Origin: Eupeodes corollae
Lineage: Eukaryota > Arthropoda > Insecta > Diptera > Syrphidae
Assembly: GCF_945859685.1 (NCBI RefSeq)
Contig: NC_079147.1
Span: 191,067,174 to 191,131,173 of the forward strand
Length of the DNA stretch: 64,000 nucleotides
Direction: 5' to 3'
This document shows, piece by piece, positions 12,000 to 25,716 of this stretch; the first letter of the stretch is position 1; each line of letters opens with the position of its first letter. A program made the translations under genes and the position numbers. Under the pieces are notes generated by a model. It had not been told where the DNA came from. It saw only the letters and a list, made by a program, of their open reading frames with translations, and searched no databases.

Positions 12000-12260
12000 T
12001 TTAAGCTTCTTTGAACTTTCAAGTCGAAAGACTTCATTCAAAGGACTCAATGATTTTTAAACTGACTTTCATTTAAAATTGATTTATTAAATGACCTTAA
12101 TAACTTTAGAAAGTCAAACACACTATAGTCTTATTGACTTTGGGTCAATTAACTTCAAGTCATGACTTTTACAAATTTATTAACTTTTATGTTAAAAGTC
12201 AAAGTTATTATAGAAATCAAAAGTTAGAAAAAAAAAGTCAAAGTCATTACTTTAAGAGAC
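12000..12260. repeat. cluster of AAGTCA/TGACTT words (also at 17112-17372)
   Basis: Within about 260 bases the words AAGTCA, AAAGTC, TGACTT and GACTTT occur more than a dozen times in both orientations, irregularly spaced, as in AGTCATGACTTTTAC and AAAAAAAGTCAAAGTCATTA. It looks like a degenerate simple repeat or a hairpin-prone tract. No function is assigned. Confidence 0.5.
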
Positions 12261-12749
12261 TTACATTTTTGTTAATATTAGTAATAACACATACCAAGAG
12301 ACTGCTTTTAGCATAGTAAGAATAAGAACAATTATATAAATGATATTTTGTCAGAATAATTGACCTTGCTTTATAAATACACGATATTTTTAAACTTGCT
12401 TTGAAGCCTTTGTTTTCCATGTAAATGTGTTGTTGGATGAATTAAATAATTAACTCGGAGTTTTCTGAAGAAAATAAAATTATTTTAAGAATAAACTGAA
12501 ATTAACAAATGAAGGTCGAATATCCCTTTGCATTCTGCCTCCCATACAAACAAAAGCGAAATTTCATTGGTTATAAATGACTGACGAAGGACGATAACAT
12601 TTAGGAACTTAATTCGTAGACATTATCAAAGGTCAAGAGACCTATTTCTAAAATTTCAATTGAATTTGCTTAGCAAATTAGTTATACAAAAAATGCATTA
12701 AATTGAATTCGTAATAAAGACTGGAATCGAATGTAATCCCAAATTAATA

Positions 12750-13960
12750 AGCATGCCCAACAAATGTGGAAACGTTTAAAGGTTTTTAAGAAACAAAATA
12801 ATAGAATCTCATACCTTGAATGTAATGGCCAAATTCTTCATACGAGAATAAAGAGAAGGTTACTGAATTTGCTTAATGTTTTCTGTCTAGTCACTCAATT
12901 ACAGATGGCTTTATCGACTTTCAAACCAAACAAATAATACAAAACATACCAAAAAATGCTGTTCAATATTTAACACCCCTATTTGAAAGTTGTCTTGGAC
13001 ACGGATATTTTCCAAGAATTTGGAAGTTTGATGAAATAATTCCCATAGCTTAACCTACATAATCATTGACACAGGCATCTAGTTATCGCCCAATAAGTTT
13101 ACTCAGCTTATTAGGTAAACTTTTTGAAAAAATGTTCCTTTCCAAGATGAATGAATATGTAGAATCAAACAGTCTTGTTCCAATTGAACAGTTTGATTTA
13201 AGGAGGGAAGACTCTACGGTTCACCAAATAATAAGAATCACAAGTGTAGTAAAAGAATCGCTTTCAAATAAAAAATCCTTAGGTATGGTTTCGTTTGACA
13301 TTCAAAAGACTTTTAACAGTATTTTGCACAACTATTTACTCAAAATTTTCCTACTTGCATTCTTTAAATTATTCAAAGCTTTCTTACAGATAGGGTTTCT
13401 TATGTTAAAATTTTGTCTGATTCATCACCTCTCCATAAAAGCAGGGGTTTCACAAGGTTCAATCCTATCGCTTTTTTTATATACCTTAAATATTGCTGAT
13501 TTTCAAGACATTTACGCTGTGAAAATGCCTTCTTTGCTGATGATTCAGCTATATTCTGTGGTTCACACGGCTGTCAAAGTATATTAATGAATCTACAAAA
13601 TGCTTTATTTAATATCGAAAAGTTTTTTCACAAGTGGAAAATCAAAATAAACCCATCGAAACCTTGAGCAATATTTTTCTTACGAAAAAGAAAAGCCTCA
13701 AATATATCTCAATATAATTTGTCAATCTGCAACACTCCAATTGATTGGACACTAACAATTAAATACCTTGGTATCACTCTCTATAAGACGCTAACATTTT
13801 TAAATACAAAAAAATAAATGTTTTAATAAAAATTCTACTTCCACTTTTAAATACATATTCGTATTTGAGCAAAGATAATAAGATTCTTCTTTATAAAGTC
13901 CTTGCTCCTTGCTGGTATAAATGTGCTGAATGTCACCCGAAAAACTACCACTTTCATAAT
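12750..13960 (+). pseudogene. Jockey-like non-LTR reverse transcriptase relic, copy 1
   Basis: The longest frame, 13066-13587, reads ASSYRPISLLSLLGKLFEKM, then a degraded Phe/Asp catalytic block (MVSFDIQKTFNSI) and AGVSQGSILSLFLY, the standard reverse-transcriptase order of Jockey/CR1-type elements. Upstream frames (12740-13060) resemble the connector to the endonuclease. 13590-13960 carries fragments such as KINPSKP and IKYLGITLY from the region after the YADD box. Frameshifts and stops separate them, so it is dead. It lies wholly within the duplicated unit. Confidence 0.75.
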
Positions 13961-14228
13961 AATTTTCTATACTATAAATCTTTAGTTGCTAAGAATAATT
14001 GTATTCTAATCCCTATATGTTGTAAATATTTTACCATGCAATACAATTTCATTAAAGAAGAAATAAATTTGATAATGAGCAGACTTTTCCTAACTCTTTT
14101 TTGAAAACATAATTTTGAGGAAGAGAGTGCTTATTTCCCTGTAACATAAATAATATAATACCATCTTTATATTGAACTTTTCTTACTACCTTTGACTTTG
14201 AGTTGGATTTAAATTGCGTATTTAATAC

Positions 14229-17200
14229 TTTAAAGTCCCTGTACAGATAGAAGTCTTAGAGGGTAGTTTCATATTGGAATCCATGTAGATGAAGTAGAAC
14301 TTAATTTTAAATGAATCTCAAGTATGGAAAACTATTCTTTGACAGCATGTATACTTTTTCGATTACGCAAGCTTAGTTTTTAAATCAATTGAAAAAATTA
14401 ATTTGTGGAAAGGTTGATCTAAAAGCTTCATAACATATGGTATATAAGGAAGATTTGTATAAGAACTTCTTCCAGCCCAAAGTGAGCTGTGGATTGTTAA
14501 ATTCGTAAAAATCAGGCCTAGCAGGAATTCCGTCGTAAATGGAAACTTTTACGATCCCCGAAATACTGTATCATGAAATTTGTTTGTTATTCAAAATTAT
14601 ATGAAATTTTCCACTACGAACGTTTTAGGTAATAGTTTCTAGCGGGATTCGTAGAAGTTTCCGATTACAATCGAATTCATGAAAGTAATGATTAGTTTGT
14701 TGTAATGAATTTGTTATGTCTTTTAATAATTCAACACTTTAAATAATAAATCAAAAGATATTATTACCTGGAAGTGTTATTTTTTGGTTCACAAGTAAAT
14801 CTGGAAGAAAAAAATAGTGGATTAAATTAGTAAAGAAAAATTTAAACAAAAAATGCGTATACGCCTAAGTGTACCACTTTGGATTACCAACATAGATACA
14901 TACATAAAATAGCATTGCTTTTTATATGAATTTATGGGAATTTATTTAAAAGTTTATTTCACTTTGAATATAACAATATACAAACGTTACTTATTCAGTA
15001 CAGAGTTTTTGTTTCTAATTTGACACAAAACCATTATTCGTACTTCCCACTTCTTATGACATTGCCCAGCACAGAAACAGGAATTCAATTTTTTAACTGG
15101 TAGACATTTCAGGAAAAAGACTAAAAGGTTTTATGAAAGGCTCTAAATGGTTTTTGCGAGGCAAACCATTGACATCTAAGGTTAAGATTTTATTTTTAGG
15201 CAAGTTTATTCGGGGTAACAAAATGGGTTAACTTTGATCAAAGTGTTTCAAGGTCATTAGTAGCCAGCTTATTTACCTAACCTAACTTACGGTTTATTGC
15301 AGTTTGTGTTCTTTCTACTTACAGCAGAACTGTTATTTGCAATATGACAAAAATATTCTTTTATATGTTTAATATCCGATATAGCGAGTTGGACTAATCT
15401 GAAGGATGTTTTGACGAAATATCTGATTACGTATTTAATTCTTTTATCCAACACTGCCTCTGGTAAGGAACTGACCAATCTCTTATTTAAAATGCATTGA
15501 AATCGTTCAGATTTGAAACAGCAACATTTGAATATTTACGATATTGGTTAAGTCTTGGTTCGGAAGTTAATTTCGGATTTTATTTACTTGATGGCTTCAC
15601 TGTATATTTAAAAGCGCATAAAAAAGCTCATTGGTTTCAAAATAAGTTCATAAAATATCTTACTGGTCTTACATCCAATTTCTTGACGAAGTTTTTAAAT
15701 AAAATAAAAACTCGATCTCGTTATTCTAAGTATATCTATGAACTTCATTTTAAAAATTACAAGTTGAGCATTTCATCACATCTAATCTCATTTGTAGAAC
15801 TCGAGTACTCGACTTAGAATCCTTTTTGAGTTCTAGGAATTTTAGATTTAGGTCGAATAGAACTGAGTAATAGCTTGTAGCTATTTATATGGCGATTCGT
15901 ATATAGTTCTGACTCAAAATTCTGACATTTTACCAACAACATTTAAAAAAAAATTGTCAGCTTTCATTGGAGCGGTACTTATTTTAGGATTTAGTTCTGA
16001 TATTTTCACCATTTTTTTTCTAAATTAAAGTTGAGTTTTATTGGACATACATCATTTAAGGTTTGAATTGTTTTAAATGGATACATTTGCAGTAAATTTT
16101 TGTTACATAGAACATCCTACTTACGATAAAAAAATTAATTTTGAGTAGTGAAATCTTTACGCATGTAAATCATGCAAAATTAAGGACATATTGAAAAGTT
16201 TCAAGAAGTTGTGAGTTTAGATGAAAAATGTTAGCAACAGTTTAGTATTATTTAATGTCATAATAGGGTGCTTTTGTTTTCTATAAACAGATTTATCTAG
16301 ACTTTTATTTGGTAATGTTGTCCATATGAATATTGATTGTTTTATATTGGATATTATTTTACGAAATTTTTTAAATAGCTCTAACATAGTATGTCTATTA
16401 TTGCAGACTCAATAGCTTTGGTCATTATAAGCGCTTAGACGAATAATGTCCTCAGAAAAACTTAAATACAGTTCACGAAACATAAATAGTTCAATGAGTA
16501 TAAATGATAATGTAAATTTTACACTTTATGAACCTATCAGTGTACACAACACTTTAAAACATACAGCTGCTAATTATGACTTTTTTGCAAAAAGCTGTTC
16601 AATCCAAAACCGGAATGGATCAAAAATTGGACCTTTGGAAGAAGCAAAAATATTGCTAAAGTGAGTTCTAATATGTAAGACCTCTAAATTAGAGAGTCTA
16701 ATAAATCAAAAACTCTCAAACTTCATTCTAAATCAGCGTTCTTACACTAGAGAGCTTGATGAAAAAATGAGTATAAACCCAATCGAGTTCGTATTTATCA
16801 GTAAACGTAGTGAGACTAGACCTTTTGCAAGAAATTGAAGTTTATTGTTTCTAGGCCATAGTCTTTATCTTAATTCTTACACATTTTGCTTTACTAGTTC
16901 TACTGGAATAAAGAAAAAAAGCGGTTTCATAGTATTGGAAGGTATTTAAGGCTGTACTAACTTCGATTCGATTTTTCATAATCTTGAATTTAAAGGTAAA
17001 GAACTTAAATCCATTAAATAAAACGTTACTTAATGAAAGCAAAATTACTCCAATTCTTATGTACACTTTTTGCTACAAACCAAAAACAAACCAAGGTATA
17101 TATTAAAGTGTTTTAAGCTTCTTTGAACTTTCAAGTCGAAAGACTTCATTCAAAGGACTCAATGATTTTTAAACTGACTTTCATTTAAAATTGATTTATT

Positions 17201-19340
17201 AAATGACCTTAATAACTTTAGAAAGTCAAACACACTATAGTCTTATTGACTTTGGGTCAATTAACTTCAAGTCATGACTTTTACAAATTTATTAACTTTT
17301 ATGTTAAAAGTCAAAGTTATTATAGAAATCAAAAGTTAGAAAAAAAAAGTCAAAGTCATTACTTTAAGAGACTTACATTTTTGTTAATATTAGTAATAAC
17401 ACATACCAAGAGACTGCTTTTAGCATAGTAAGAATAAGAACAATTATATAAATGATATTTTGTCAGAATAATTGACCTTGCTTTATAAATACACGATATT
17501 TTTAAACTTGCTTTGAAGCCTTTGTTTTCCATGTAAATGTGTTGTTGGATGAATTAAATAATTAACTCGGAGTTTTCTGAAGAAAATAAAATTATTTTAA
17601 GAATAAACTGAAATTAACAAATGAAGGTCGAATATCCCTTTGCATTCTGCCTCCCATACAAACAAAAGCGAAATTTCATTGGTTATAAATGACTGACGAA
17701 GGACGATAACATTTAGGAACTTAATTCGTAGACATTATCAAAGGTCAAGAGACCTATTTCTAAAATTTCAATTGAATTTGCTTAGCAAATTAGTTATACA
17801 AAAAATGCATTAAATTGAATTCGTAATAAAGACTGGAATCGAATGTAATCCCAAATTAATAAGCATGCCCAACAAATGTGGAAACGTTTAAAGGTTTTTA
17901 AGAAACAAAATAATAGAATCTCATACCTTGAATGTAATGGCCAAATTCTTCATACGAGAATAAAGAGAAGGTTACTGAATTTGCTTAATGTTTTCTGTCT
18001 AGTCACTCAATTACAGATGGCTTTATCGACTTTCAAACCAAACAAATAATACAAAACATACCAAAAAATGCTGTTCAATATTTAACACCCCTATTTGAAA
18101 GTTGTCTTGGACACGGATATTTTCCAAGAATTTGGAAGTTTGATGAAATAATTCCCATAGCTTAACCTACATAATCATTGACACAGGCATCTAGTTATCG
18201 CCCAATAAGTTTACTCAGCTTATTAGGTAAACTTTTTGAAAAAATGTTCCTTTCCAAGATGAATGAATATGTAGAATCAAACAGTCTTGTTCCAATTGAA
18301 CAGTTTGATTTAAGGAGGGAAGACTCTACGGTTCACCAAATAATAAGAATCACAAGTGTAGTAAAAGAATCGCTTTCAAATAAAAAATCCTTAGGTATGG
18401 TTTCGTTTGACATTCAAAAGACTTTTAACAGTATTTTGCACAACTATTTACTCAAAATTTTCCTACTTGCATTCTTTAAATTATTCAAAGCTTTCTTACA
18501 GATAGGGTTTCTTATGTTAAAATTTTGTCTGATTCATCACCTCTCCATAAAAGCAGGGGTTTCACAAGGTTCAATCCTATCGCTTTTTTTATATACCTTA
18601 AATATTGCTGATTTTCAAGACATTTACGCTGTGAAAATGCCTTCTTTGCTGATGATTCAGCTATATTCTGTGGTTCACACGGCTGTCAAAGTATATTAAT
18701 GAATCTACAAAATGCTTTATTTAATATCGAAAAGTTTTTTCACAAGTGGAAAATCAAAATAAACCCATCGAAACCTTGAGCAATATTTTTCTTACGAAAA
18801 AGAAAAGCCTCAAATATATCTCAATATAATTTGTCAATCTGCAACACTCCAATTGATTGGACACTAACAATTAAATACCTTGGTATCACTCTCTATAAGA
18901 CGCTAACATTTTTAAATACAAAAAAATAAATGTTTTAATAAAAATTCTACTTCCACTTTTAAATACATATTCGTATTTGAGCAAAGATAATAAGATTCTT
19001 CTTTATAAAGTCCTTGCTCCTTGCTGGTATAAATGTGCTGAATGTCACCCGAAAAACTACCACTTTCATAATAATTTTCTATACTATAAATCTTTAGTTG
19101 CTAAGAATAATTGTATTCTAATCCCTATATGTTGTAAATATTTTACCATGCAATACAATTTCATTAAAGAAGAAATAAATTTGATAATGAGCAGACTTTT
19201 CCTAACTCTTTTTTGAAAACATAATTTTGAGGAAGAGAGTGCTTATTTCCCTGTAACATAAATAATATAATACCATCTTTATATTGAACTTTTCTTACTA
19301 CCTTTGACTTTGAGTTGGATTTAAATTGCGTATTTAATAC
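14229..19340 (+). repeat. 5,112-bp tandem direct duplication, copy 2
   Basis: Repeats 9117-14228 at offset 5,112 with no difference noticed. At 19344 the sequence departs (CACTGACTTATTC) from what follows copy 1. Lack of any substitution in 5 kb of neutral AT-rich DNA means either a very recent duplication or an overlap left unresolved in assembly. Confidence 0.95.
17862..19072 (+). pseudogene. Jockey-like non-LTR reverse transcriptase relic, copy 2
   Basis: Duplicate of the relic at 12750-13960. The main fragment is 18178-18699 with the same ASSYRPISLL and AGVSQGSILS motifs and the same frame breaks. Confidence 0.75.
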
Positions 19341-22300
19341 TTTCACTGACTTATTCACTTTTTCATGTACTTCTTTTTTTTTTGAGACTTGGTGAAATGC
19401 TTATTTTTAAATTGACTCATAGAAATATTTTACTTCTTTGGTATAGTTTTGAAAATCTTTTATATTAAACTTAAAACCACATATTTAGTTTTGCTCATTC
19501 GTCTTTATATCATAATCAAACTTAAAGTAAACGCACTCAGGAATGTAATAGCATCGACTGCCTGAAGTTTCCAATTCCAAAATTTCCAACTAAAGTTAAA
19601 AATCTTATTTAAATTTAATTTTTGTTATTCAAATAAATCCACACTCAATTCAAAAACCTTCTTTACCTACTGGTTAAAATATGAAGAATAAAACCAACGT
19701 ATGGTCTCTTAAAAACAAATTCAATTCCTCCCTTTGTGTTGTTCTTTGAAAAATAAAACAAATAAATTCCATTGAAATAAATCTAAAATAAGAATATATT
19801 TTTTTCAAATTTTCCCACGCATAAAATACACCATCACCCTAATCAAAAATTCCTGACACGTGGGTAACTTTTTTTTCGCATCCCCTTTCTAAAGGTGTTA
19901 AATTCACCCTCATCCAGAAAATCCCTGATTTACTACCGAATTATTTGTGATACATCGATTTTTGTTTTGTCTTGTATAAAAAAAAACAAAAAAAACAAAA
20001 AAAAAAAACATTTTTTAAGATAAACATAAATATATAATTTATATTTCCTTAAAAATGAATTTGAAGAACATAAATTTAATGGATAGGAAATTCACTAGAT
20101 TAGAAAATTACTGCTTAAAAAATTGGGTTTTGTTTTGTACTTATTGCTATACCTTCATATACAGGCAAGACCTTGAATTAAAATACCATTTTTTATATGA
20201 ACATTTTTATTTTGATAGCTTTTTTCCCAACCAAAAAAAAATATATTCCAACGTCCAAACATACAAACAAAAATAACACTTAAATTCCAATTCATCTTAA
20301 TTGTATTCGTGAAAAAAAGAAAAAATTTTTGTTGTTGTTGTTGTAGGTATAAATTGTAAAGTAAACCTTCGTGATAATATAATCCCTTTTACTCAACCAA
20401 AATGAAAAAAAAAACAGCCATCAAAAAACGAAAGAAAGGACGCTTTTGCGTGTGTCTGTGTTTAGTAGCGAAAATTTGGTTAATATTTCAAGGATACTAA
20501 GCTTTGACATAAAACAAAAAGAAAAAAAAAACAAGTATTTATATCGTGGCTTGTTTCGACATAAAAATCACCCACAATAATTTTTACCTCTAAAAATGAC
20601 GAATTAAGAGTTAAGAGCTGTATATGGAATGGGAGGTTAAATTGCTGTTTATTAATCAAGGGGTATATAGGGGCAAGAAGTTTCTTCCTTGTCCCAACAA
20701 TGACGATAAAATTACTCTAAGAGTTTTTTTTCTTTTTCTAAAATTGGTCAAAATTGTAGCAAAGGAAATGCTAATATTTTTATGTGAATATTGCAATTAA
20801 ATAATCAGACATCATCAGAACCTAAAACTAAGCAAGCTGAGTAGTAAGTTAGTCACGAAAAGAGGTTGCACTCTTTTAACGCGTTTTATGCGGTTAAATT
20901 CGATCAAGATTGAAATAATTATTATGAGCATTTGAATTTATTATCAAAAAGGTTAATCTATAATTTGTAGTGAGTGTGAGGCTATTTAAGCCTTAATTTC
21001 TAAGTCATTATTCATTGAAAAGGATTTTTCAAGCTTAAATTTAGTTTACTTTTTTGGTGAATTGCAAAAAGACCATTTTAAAGCGTCCGATTTTACAGAA
21101 ACTTCTAATTTTTTTTATAGAAGTTTCAAAATTACAAATTTTTGTTACGTTTTCGAGCCAACTTTGTTTGAGTAAACATCTAATTGGATCACATATTTTT
21201 GTGTCAATAAAGTTAAAAAATCGATTTAAATAATCATAAAAAGACATAAATTTAATTTTCACTTTTAAAATAAATCTAACTCAACATTCTATTCAAATTT
21301 GTATCATAAAAAATGGCTTCCCTCTTCTATTACGGAAATGTAGTACGTAACAATGTCGTCTCCCTTTACGTTATTTTTCCGTTTTACACAATTTCCATTT
21401 ATTACATATTATGTGGCTTCATTAAATCTATCAGGAAAATGATAAAGAAAATAAAACCACAAAAACCTTGGAATTCAAAACGAGGAGACACAATAATTTT
21501 CTCCCAAAATAAAATTGAAAAAAAAATTAAATGATCATTACCATTATTTCCGGATTTCCGGAATATGGTGTATAACACAAGAAAAGCAAGTAACTGTATT
21601 TCGCTGAATAAAAATAAATCAGTATATTGAACACAGACACGTTAAACGACGAGACACGCGAAGAAAAAAGCACTGTTACAAAAGAACCAGAGATTATTGT
21701 CATTTTTCAAATTAAACTTTTTTGAAATTTTTCCAATTAGATAGATACGCACGTATTCACATTTTATTAAATTACCTACACACATACACATACCAAACCG
21801 CAGGTTATACTTAAACAATCTATGTATGAAGATAGAAGACCGAAAATGAGATAATTTTATTTTTAAAAATAATTTTAATTTGTTTGTTTTATTTAAAATG
21901 AATTTAATTATGTAAATCAAATTTTCAAGTTGTGTTGGAGTTAACAAAAATAGAAAATAAATATAAGTAAAACATATGCATGGAAAGTAGCGATATTATA
22001 AACTTTTTAAAATATTTATTATTTCAGCAGAATTTCTTTTAATTTGAAAAATTCAGAGAATTTCCATAATTCTTTTAAATCAAATTCAATTTAATTTCAA
22101 ATTAAAAACAAAATAAAAACGTAGTTAAAACACCTTCCACCATTGATTCTTGAATTTATTTCCATAGATAAGTCATTAAACAAAATGTATATAATATTTT
22201 TAAGAATATTTTTTAGTCTTGAACACGCTGTATATACAGTTAATTGACTGAACTTATAAATTTTTGAATTCACATTGAAAGTTATTGTAGATTATTGATT

Positions 22301-22369
22301 AATTTCAAATTTATGAATAAAGTTTTTGAGCCACTTTGAGGTTTTTTTTTGATTTTTTAAGGCTAAAAA
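19341..22369. other. AT-rich non-coding interval
   Basis: About 3 kb without recognisable genes or transposon ends. It contains long A and T runs (19975-20015), a short TTG microsatellite (20329-20343) and scattered short frames that overlap on opposite strands and resemble nothing known. It may be intron or intergenic DNA. Confidence 0.3.
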
Positions 22370-22514
22370 TAAGTGTAGTCTCCTTTAAAATGTTTTGATC
22401 AAAAATCGAAAATTTGAATGTTCTGAAAAATAAACCGATAGATTTTTTTTAAATTCTCTCTAAAAATATTATTTCAGAAAAAATGAAAAGGGCTTGTTTA
22501 TAAAAACAATATGC

Positions 22515-22556
22515 TTAGCAACAATATTTAGCATATAATAAATAATTTTGACAATA
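22515..22556 (+). repeat. left arm of a 42-bp inverted repeat
   Basis: The 42 bases starting TTAGCAACAATATTTAGCAT recur inverted at 23241-23282 with a single mismatch, bounding a 768-bp segment. AT-rich but not simple-sequence, so the match is unlikely by chance. Confidence 0.8.
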
Positions 22557-23240
22557 TCTGTTTTTGTTCCCAATATTTTTAGTTGAAAACAGTTTTTACC
22601 AATTTAAGCAGCAGTTTTTGATTTCTTTATTGCTTATACAAAAATAACATGAATAACAAAATTTGTGTTATCTATTCTCGAGATATTGGAATCGACCATA
22701 ATTTTTTAAGAACTAGTAATGGTAGTATTTTTTGTAGATATATATTTTTTATAAAAGCAAACTTTAAGTTTGATTTTTCTAAAATTTTTAGCAAAATGTT
22801 AAAATCAATTTGTCCTATAAGAAAATAGTTGAAGGCAATATTCTGCAAATATATTCCTAACGAGAAGATTGTTTTTAATTTAAACTTCTTCCCAAAAACT
22901 ACTTAATTTTTAGAAATTCGTACTTGAAAGTCGTAAGTGAGTTAATTTAATTTTGGTTTGCTGTTTCTTAAGGCTTATTAATATTCGTTTTAGATTTGGT
23001 TTTCATAAAAAGATGATAACCCATGTTCGAGATATCGAATTTTAAAACTCAAAATTGATTTTTTAAAAATAAAAATAAAAAAAAATGACATTTTTTATCA
23101 TCAAATATTGTTTAAACATTACAAGAGCAGAAAGAAAATTATTGAAATCGCTTGATTAATTCTTGAAAAAAAAACTTACAATTATAATAAAGCTTCTATG
23201 GAAGGTACGCTTCTAAAGCTTATTGTATTGCTTTTGTCGC

Positions 23241-23282
23241 TATTGTCAAAATTATTTATTATATACTAAATATTGTTGCTAA
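23241..23282 (-). repeat. right arm of a 42-bp inverted repeat
   Basis: Inverted partner of 22515-22556 (41 of 42 bases). The arms may be terminal repeats of a small non-autonomous transposon or two opposed fragments of one repeat. No clear target duplication is visible beside them. Confidence 0.8.
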
Positions 23283-23899
23283 CTTTTATTTATTTTTTAT
23301 AAAAATTCAATTGCCAAAGTTCTTTTTTTGCAAAATATGAAAACATACAAAACACCAAAATACTAATACAAATATAATGAGAACAAAGAAGGATAAATAT
23401 TGACTCAGAATTTTGTATATCACGCAAAATATTGTTTTTAATATTTGTTCAAAACCTTGGAAGAATTGTGTTTCATCTCAATGAAATAAATTTTAAGATA
23501 TTTAAAGTTTTTGCATACCAATCGTATATAAATAAAAATAAATAATTTTTTAGAATAGTTACTTTTAGGCCCTAATTTCAACAAATGTCATATTGAAAAA
23601 ATATAAAGCGTATTTTAGTTAATACATAAAGAGATAGTAAATTATTTCCTAAGATTTAAAAAAAGGTATTTTTACAGGCTTGAGGTCAAAATTCTGTTTT
23701 TCAAAATGCATATATGTGGCTGAAAAATAAAAATCATTTTGATGTAAAAAAGAGCGCACTTTTTTTTGAAAACAGAATACTTTTTTAAAGATATTGATAA
23801 TTTATCATTTGTTCTAATATACTTCCCTTGGACAATATTTATTTATGAACTTATTCTCTTAAAGTTACACACTCTATTAAGACTATTAATTTTCCTATA

Positions 23900-25560
23900 G
23901 CATTATAACAAATTTACTAATTTCTGTTTCAAAACATTTCTATTAATATTAAAATCAATTGCAAAATTATATTCATTAAAATATATAAAAGCTCTTGTGA
24001 TAGGATTATACTTAGCATAGCTATTACTGTGGTTAGGAACATTTAAAAAATCACAGTCACGAGGGCGCAAGTTTTTAGAAGGCGTAAGAATAAAAATCAT
24101 AGGTAACAAAACTAGACAATATTAAAACTCAAGACATCAAAATCAAAAAGTATTGAGTTTAATTTTCTACTCTGAGCAAGAGGTTTTATATCAATTAAAG
24201 AACACCTTGTCTCATAAGATGGAACATTTGAATAACCAAATATTTTTCGTAAGGCAAACTTTGTGAACCTTTTTTGAACTTTTTCTGTACGAAAAATGCT
24301 TGACTCGGTAAAGGGTGTAAATATAAAAATATAATAATAAAATTTGGTCGGGCGAGATTATAATAAAGAGCTTTTAATGAATAGGGGACTTCGAAATCTT
24401 TTGAATTTCGAAAAAACAAACCCTTGCATAGAGTTTTCTTTTGAAATCGCATTGTCTATGTGATCTGAGAAATTCATTTTAGAATTGAAGATAACGCCTA
24501 GATCCTTGTGGCTATCAACTATCAAGTCTTTGTTAAATGTCGTTTTCAAATTTGTAATTATAATATAATGGACTGTGATTTCTAGAAAATGTCACAACGC
24601 TACATTGCTTATTGTTAAAATATAGCCCATTGACATTACACCATTTGATTAAATTATTTAAATCAATTTGAACTTTTTTCGCATCATTAAGTGATTTATT
24701 TAACTAAATATTTTTTAATCGTCAGCAAATAGGAGACATTTAAAAAAGGACGATGTAAGGGTTAGTCGTTAATAAAAATGATGAAAAGAAGTGGTCCAAG
24801 GTGACAATCTTGAGGAACACCCGAAAAATGTATGAATTCCTTAGATAAGGCATTAGCAATTTTTACCACCTGTTTCCTACCTACTAAATAGATCTTTATC
24901 TACATTAGGAGCTGAGAGTGAAATCCATATATCTCTAGTTTTCTTATGAGAATACTATGTTGAACGCGGTAGAAAGCCTTTGAAAAATCAGTGTAAATAG
25001 TGTCGACTTAAGAAATCATTTCCATCTGTGATAATCAAAAATTTGAAAATATTGATAAATTTATAGTAGTGGATCTACCTTTTAAGAAACCATGTTAGTA
25101 ATTTGAAATGATTATACAATTTATTTTTAATTACAGCATCGAAAACCTTAGGAATTAACTGCAGTTCTGAAATTGGTCTGTAATTTTCAATCGAACTTTT
25201 TGTACCTGATCTATGAAGGGGAATTATTATAGAGTATTTTCATTCATCTAAGATCTCACTTTTACCTAATGAAAGTGAGGAAGTATATTATATTATATTA
25301 TTAAATAAAAAGAATTGTTGGAATATTGTCTGGTGAAATAGAAAAACATTTGTCAAGAGATAAAAGTACTTGTAAGACATTTTCTGCAGATAACTGCAAA
25401 TTACCAAGATATAACCATAGGATCTGAATATATTGTGTTAGCATAGTCTAATTCAAGATTAATATAATAAGATTGAAAAAACGGCGCGAAGTTATTGCAA
25501 ATTACATTAATAACATCGGACAACAAATTTGTATAAGTCATGCTTGATGGAATCCCATTT
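23900..25560 (-). pseudogene. Jockey-like non-LTR reverse transcriptase relic
   Basis: On the minus strand, fragments appear in correct order. Near 25200 is a YRPIS-like block, and near 25000 TDFSKAFYRVQHSIL (the D-containing motif A). Near 24820 is FSGVPQDCHLGPLLFI (motif B), and 24530-24450 reads KDLGVIFNSKMNFSDHID. 24360-24190 then gives the C-terminal region (RIEKVQKRFTKFALRK-like, LARPNF). At least three frames are needed and there are stops, so it is dead. The relics at 45800-46900 and 62050-62840 share these motifs and are probably the same family. Confidence 0.75.
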
Positions 25561-25706
25561 GAGTTTCTTTTCGTGTAAATAATAACATATGTATCTATGA
25601 TAATCCATAAGTCCTTGAACTTATAAAAATAAAAACAAAATAAATGTTATCCCTTTATATTCTTATTTTCTCTGTTAAAAACATCCAGCATTATGAGATA
25701 CAGTTT

Positions 25707-25716
25707 TTTTGAAAGT
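25707..25716. repeat. probable target-site duplication, 3' side of the RTE
   Basis: TTTTGAAAGT lies just outside the RTE 3' tail and recurs at 35922-35931 just outside its 5' end. The flank is itself a weak repeat of ACAGCATTTTGAAAT-like words, which lowers certainty. Confidence 0.6.

Larger units (their letters stand above)
9117..14228 (+). repeat. 5,112-bp tandem direct duplication, copy 1
   Basis: The sequence from TTTAAAGTCCCTGTACAGAT at 9117 recurs from 14229 at a constant offset of 5,112 bases. Every open frame in copy 1 reappears with identical translation in copy 2, and aligned blocks look identical by eye. The copies meet directly with only TTT shared at the junction (9117-9119, 14229-14231, 19341-19343). 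The unit holds a Jockey-like relic at its right end and otherwise AT-rich DNA. The other small frames in it (for example 10175-10366 minus and 11334-11552) resemble no family I know. Confidence 0.95.
22370..23780. repeat. probable diverged copy of an AT-rich dispersed repeat
   Basis: Phrases such as CAGTTTTTACCAATTT, CGAGATATTGGAATCGACC and repeated TTTGCAAAATATG-like blocks resemble the repeats at 42520-43790 and 56220-57670, but too loosely for a firm call. It contains the inverted repeat listed next. No coding sequence. Confidence 0.3.
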
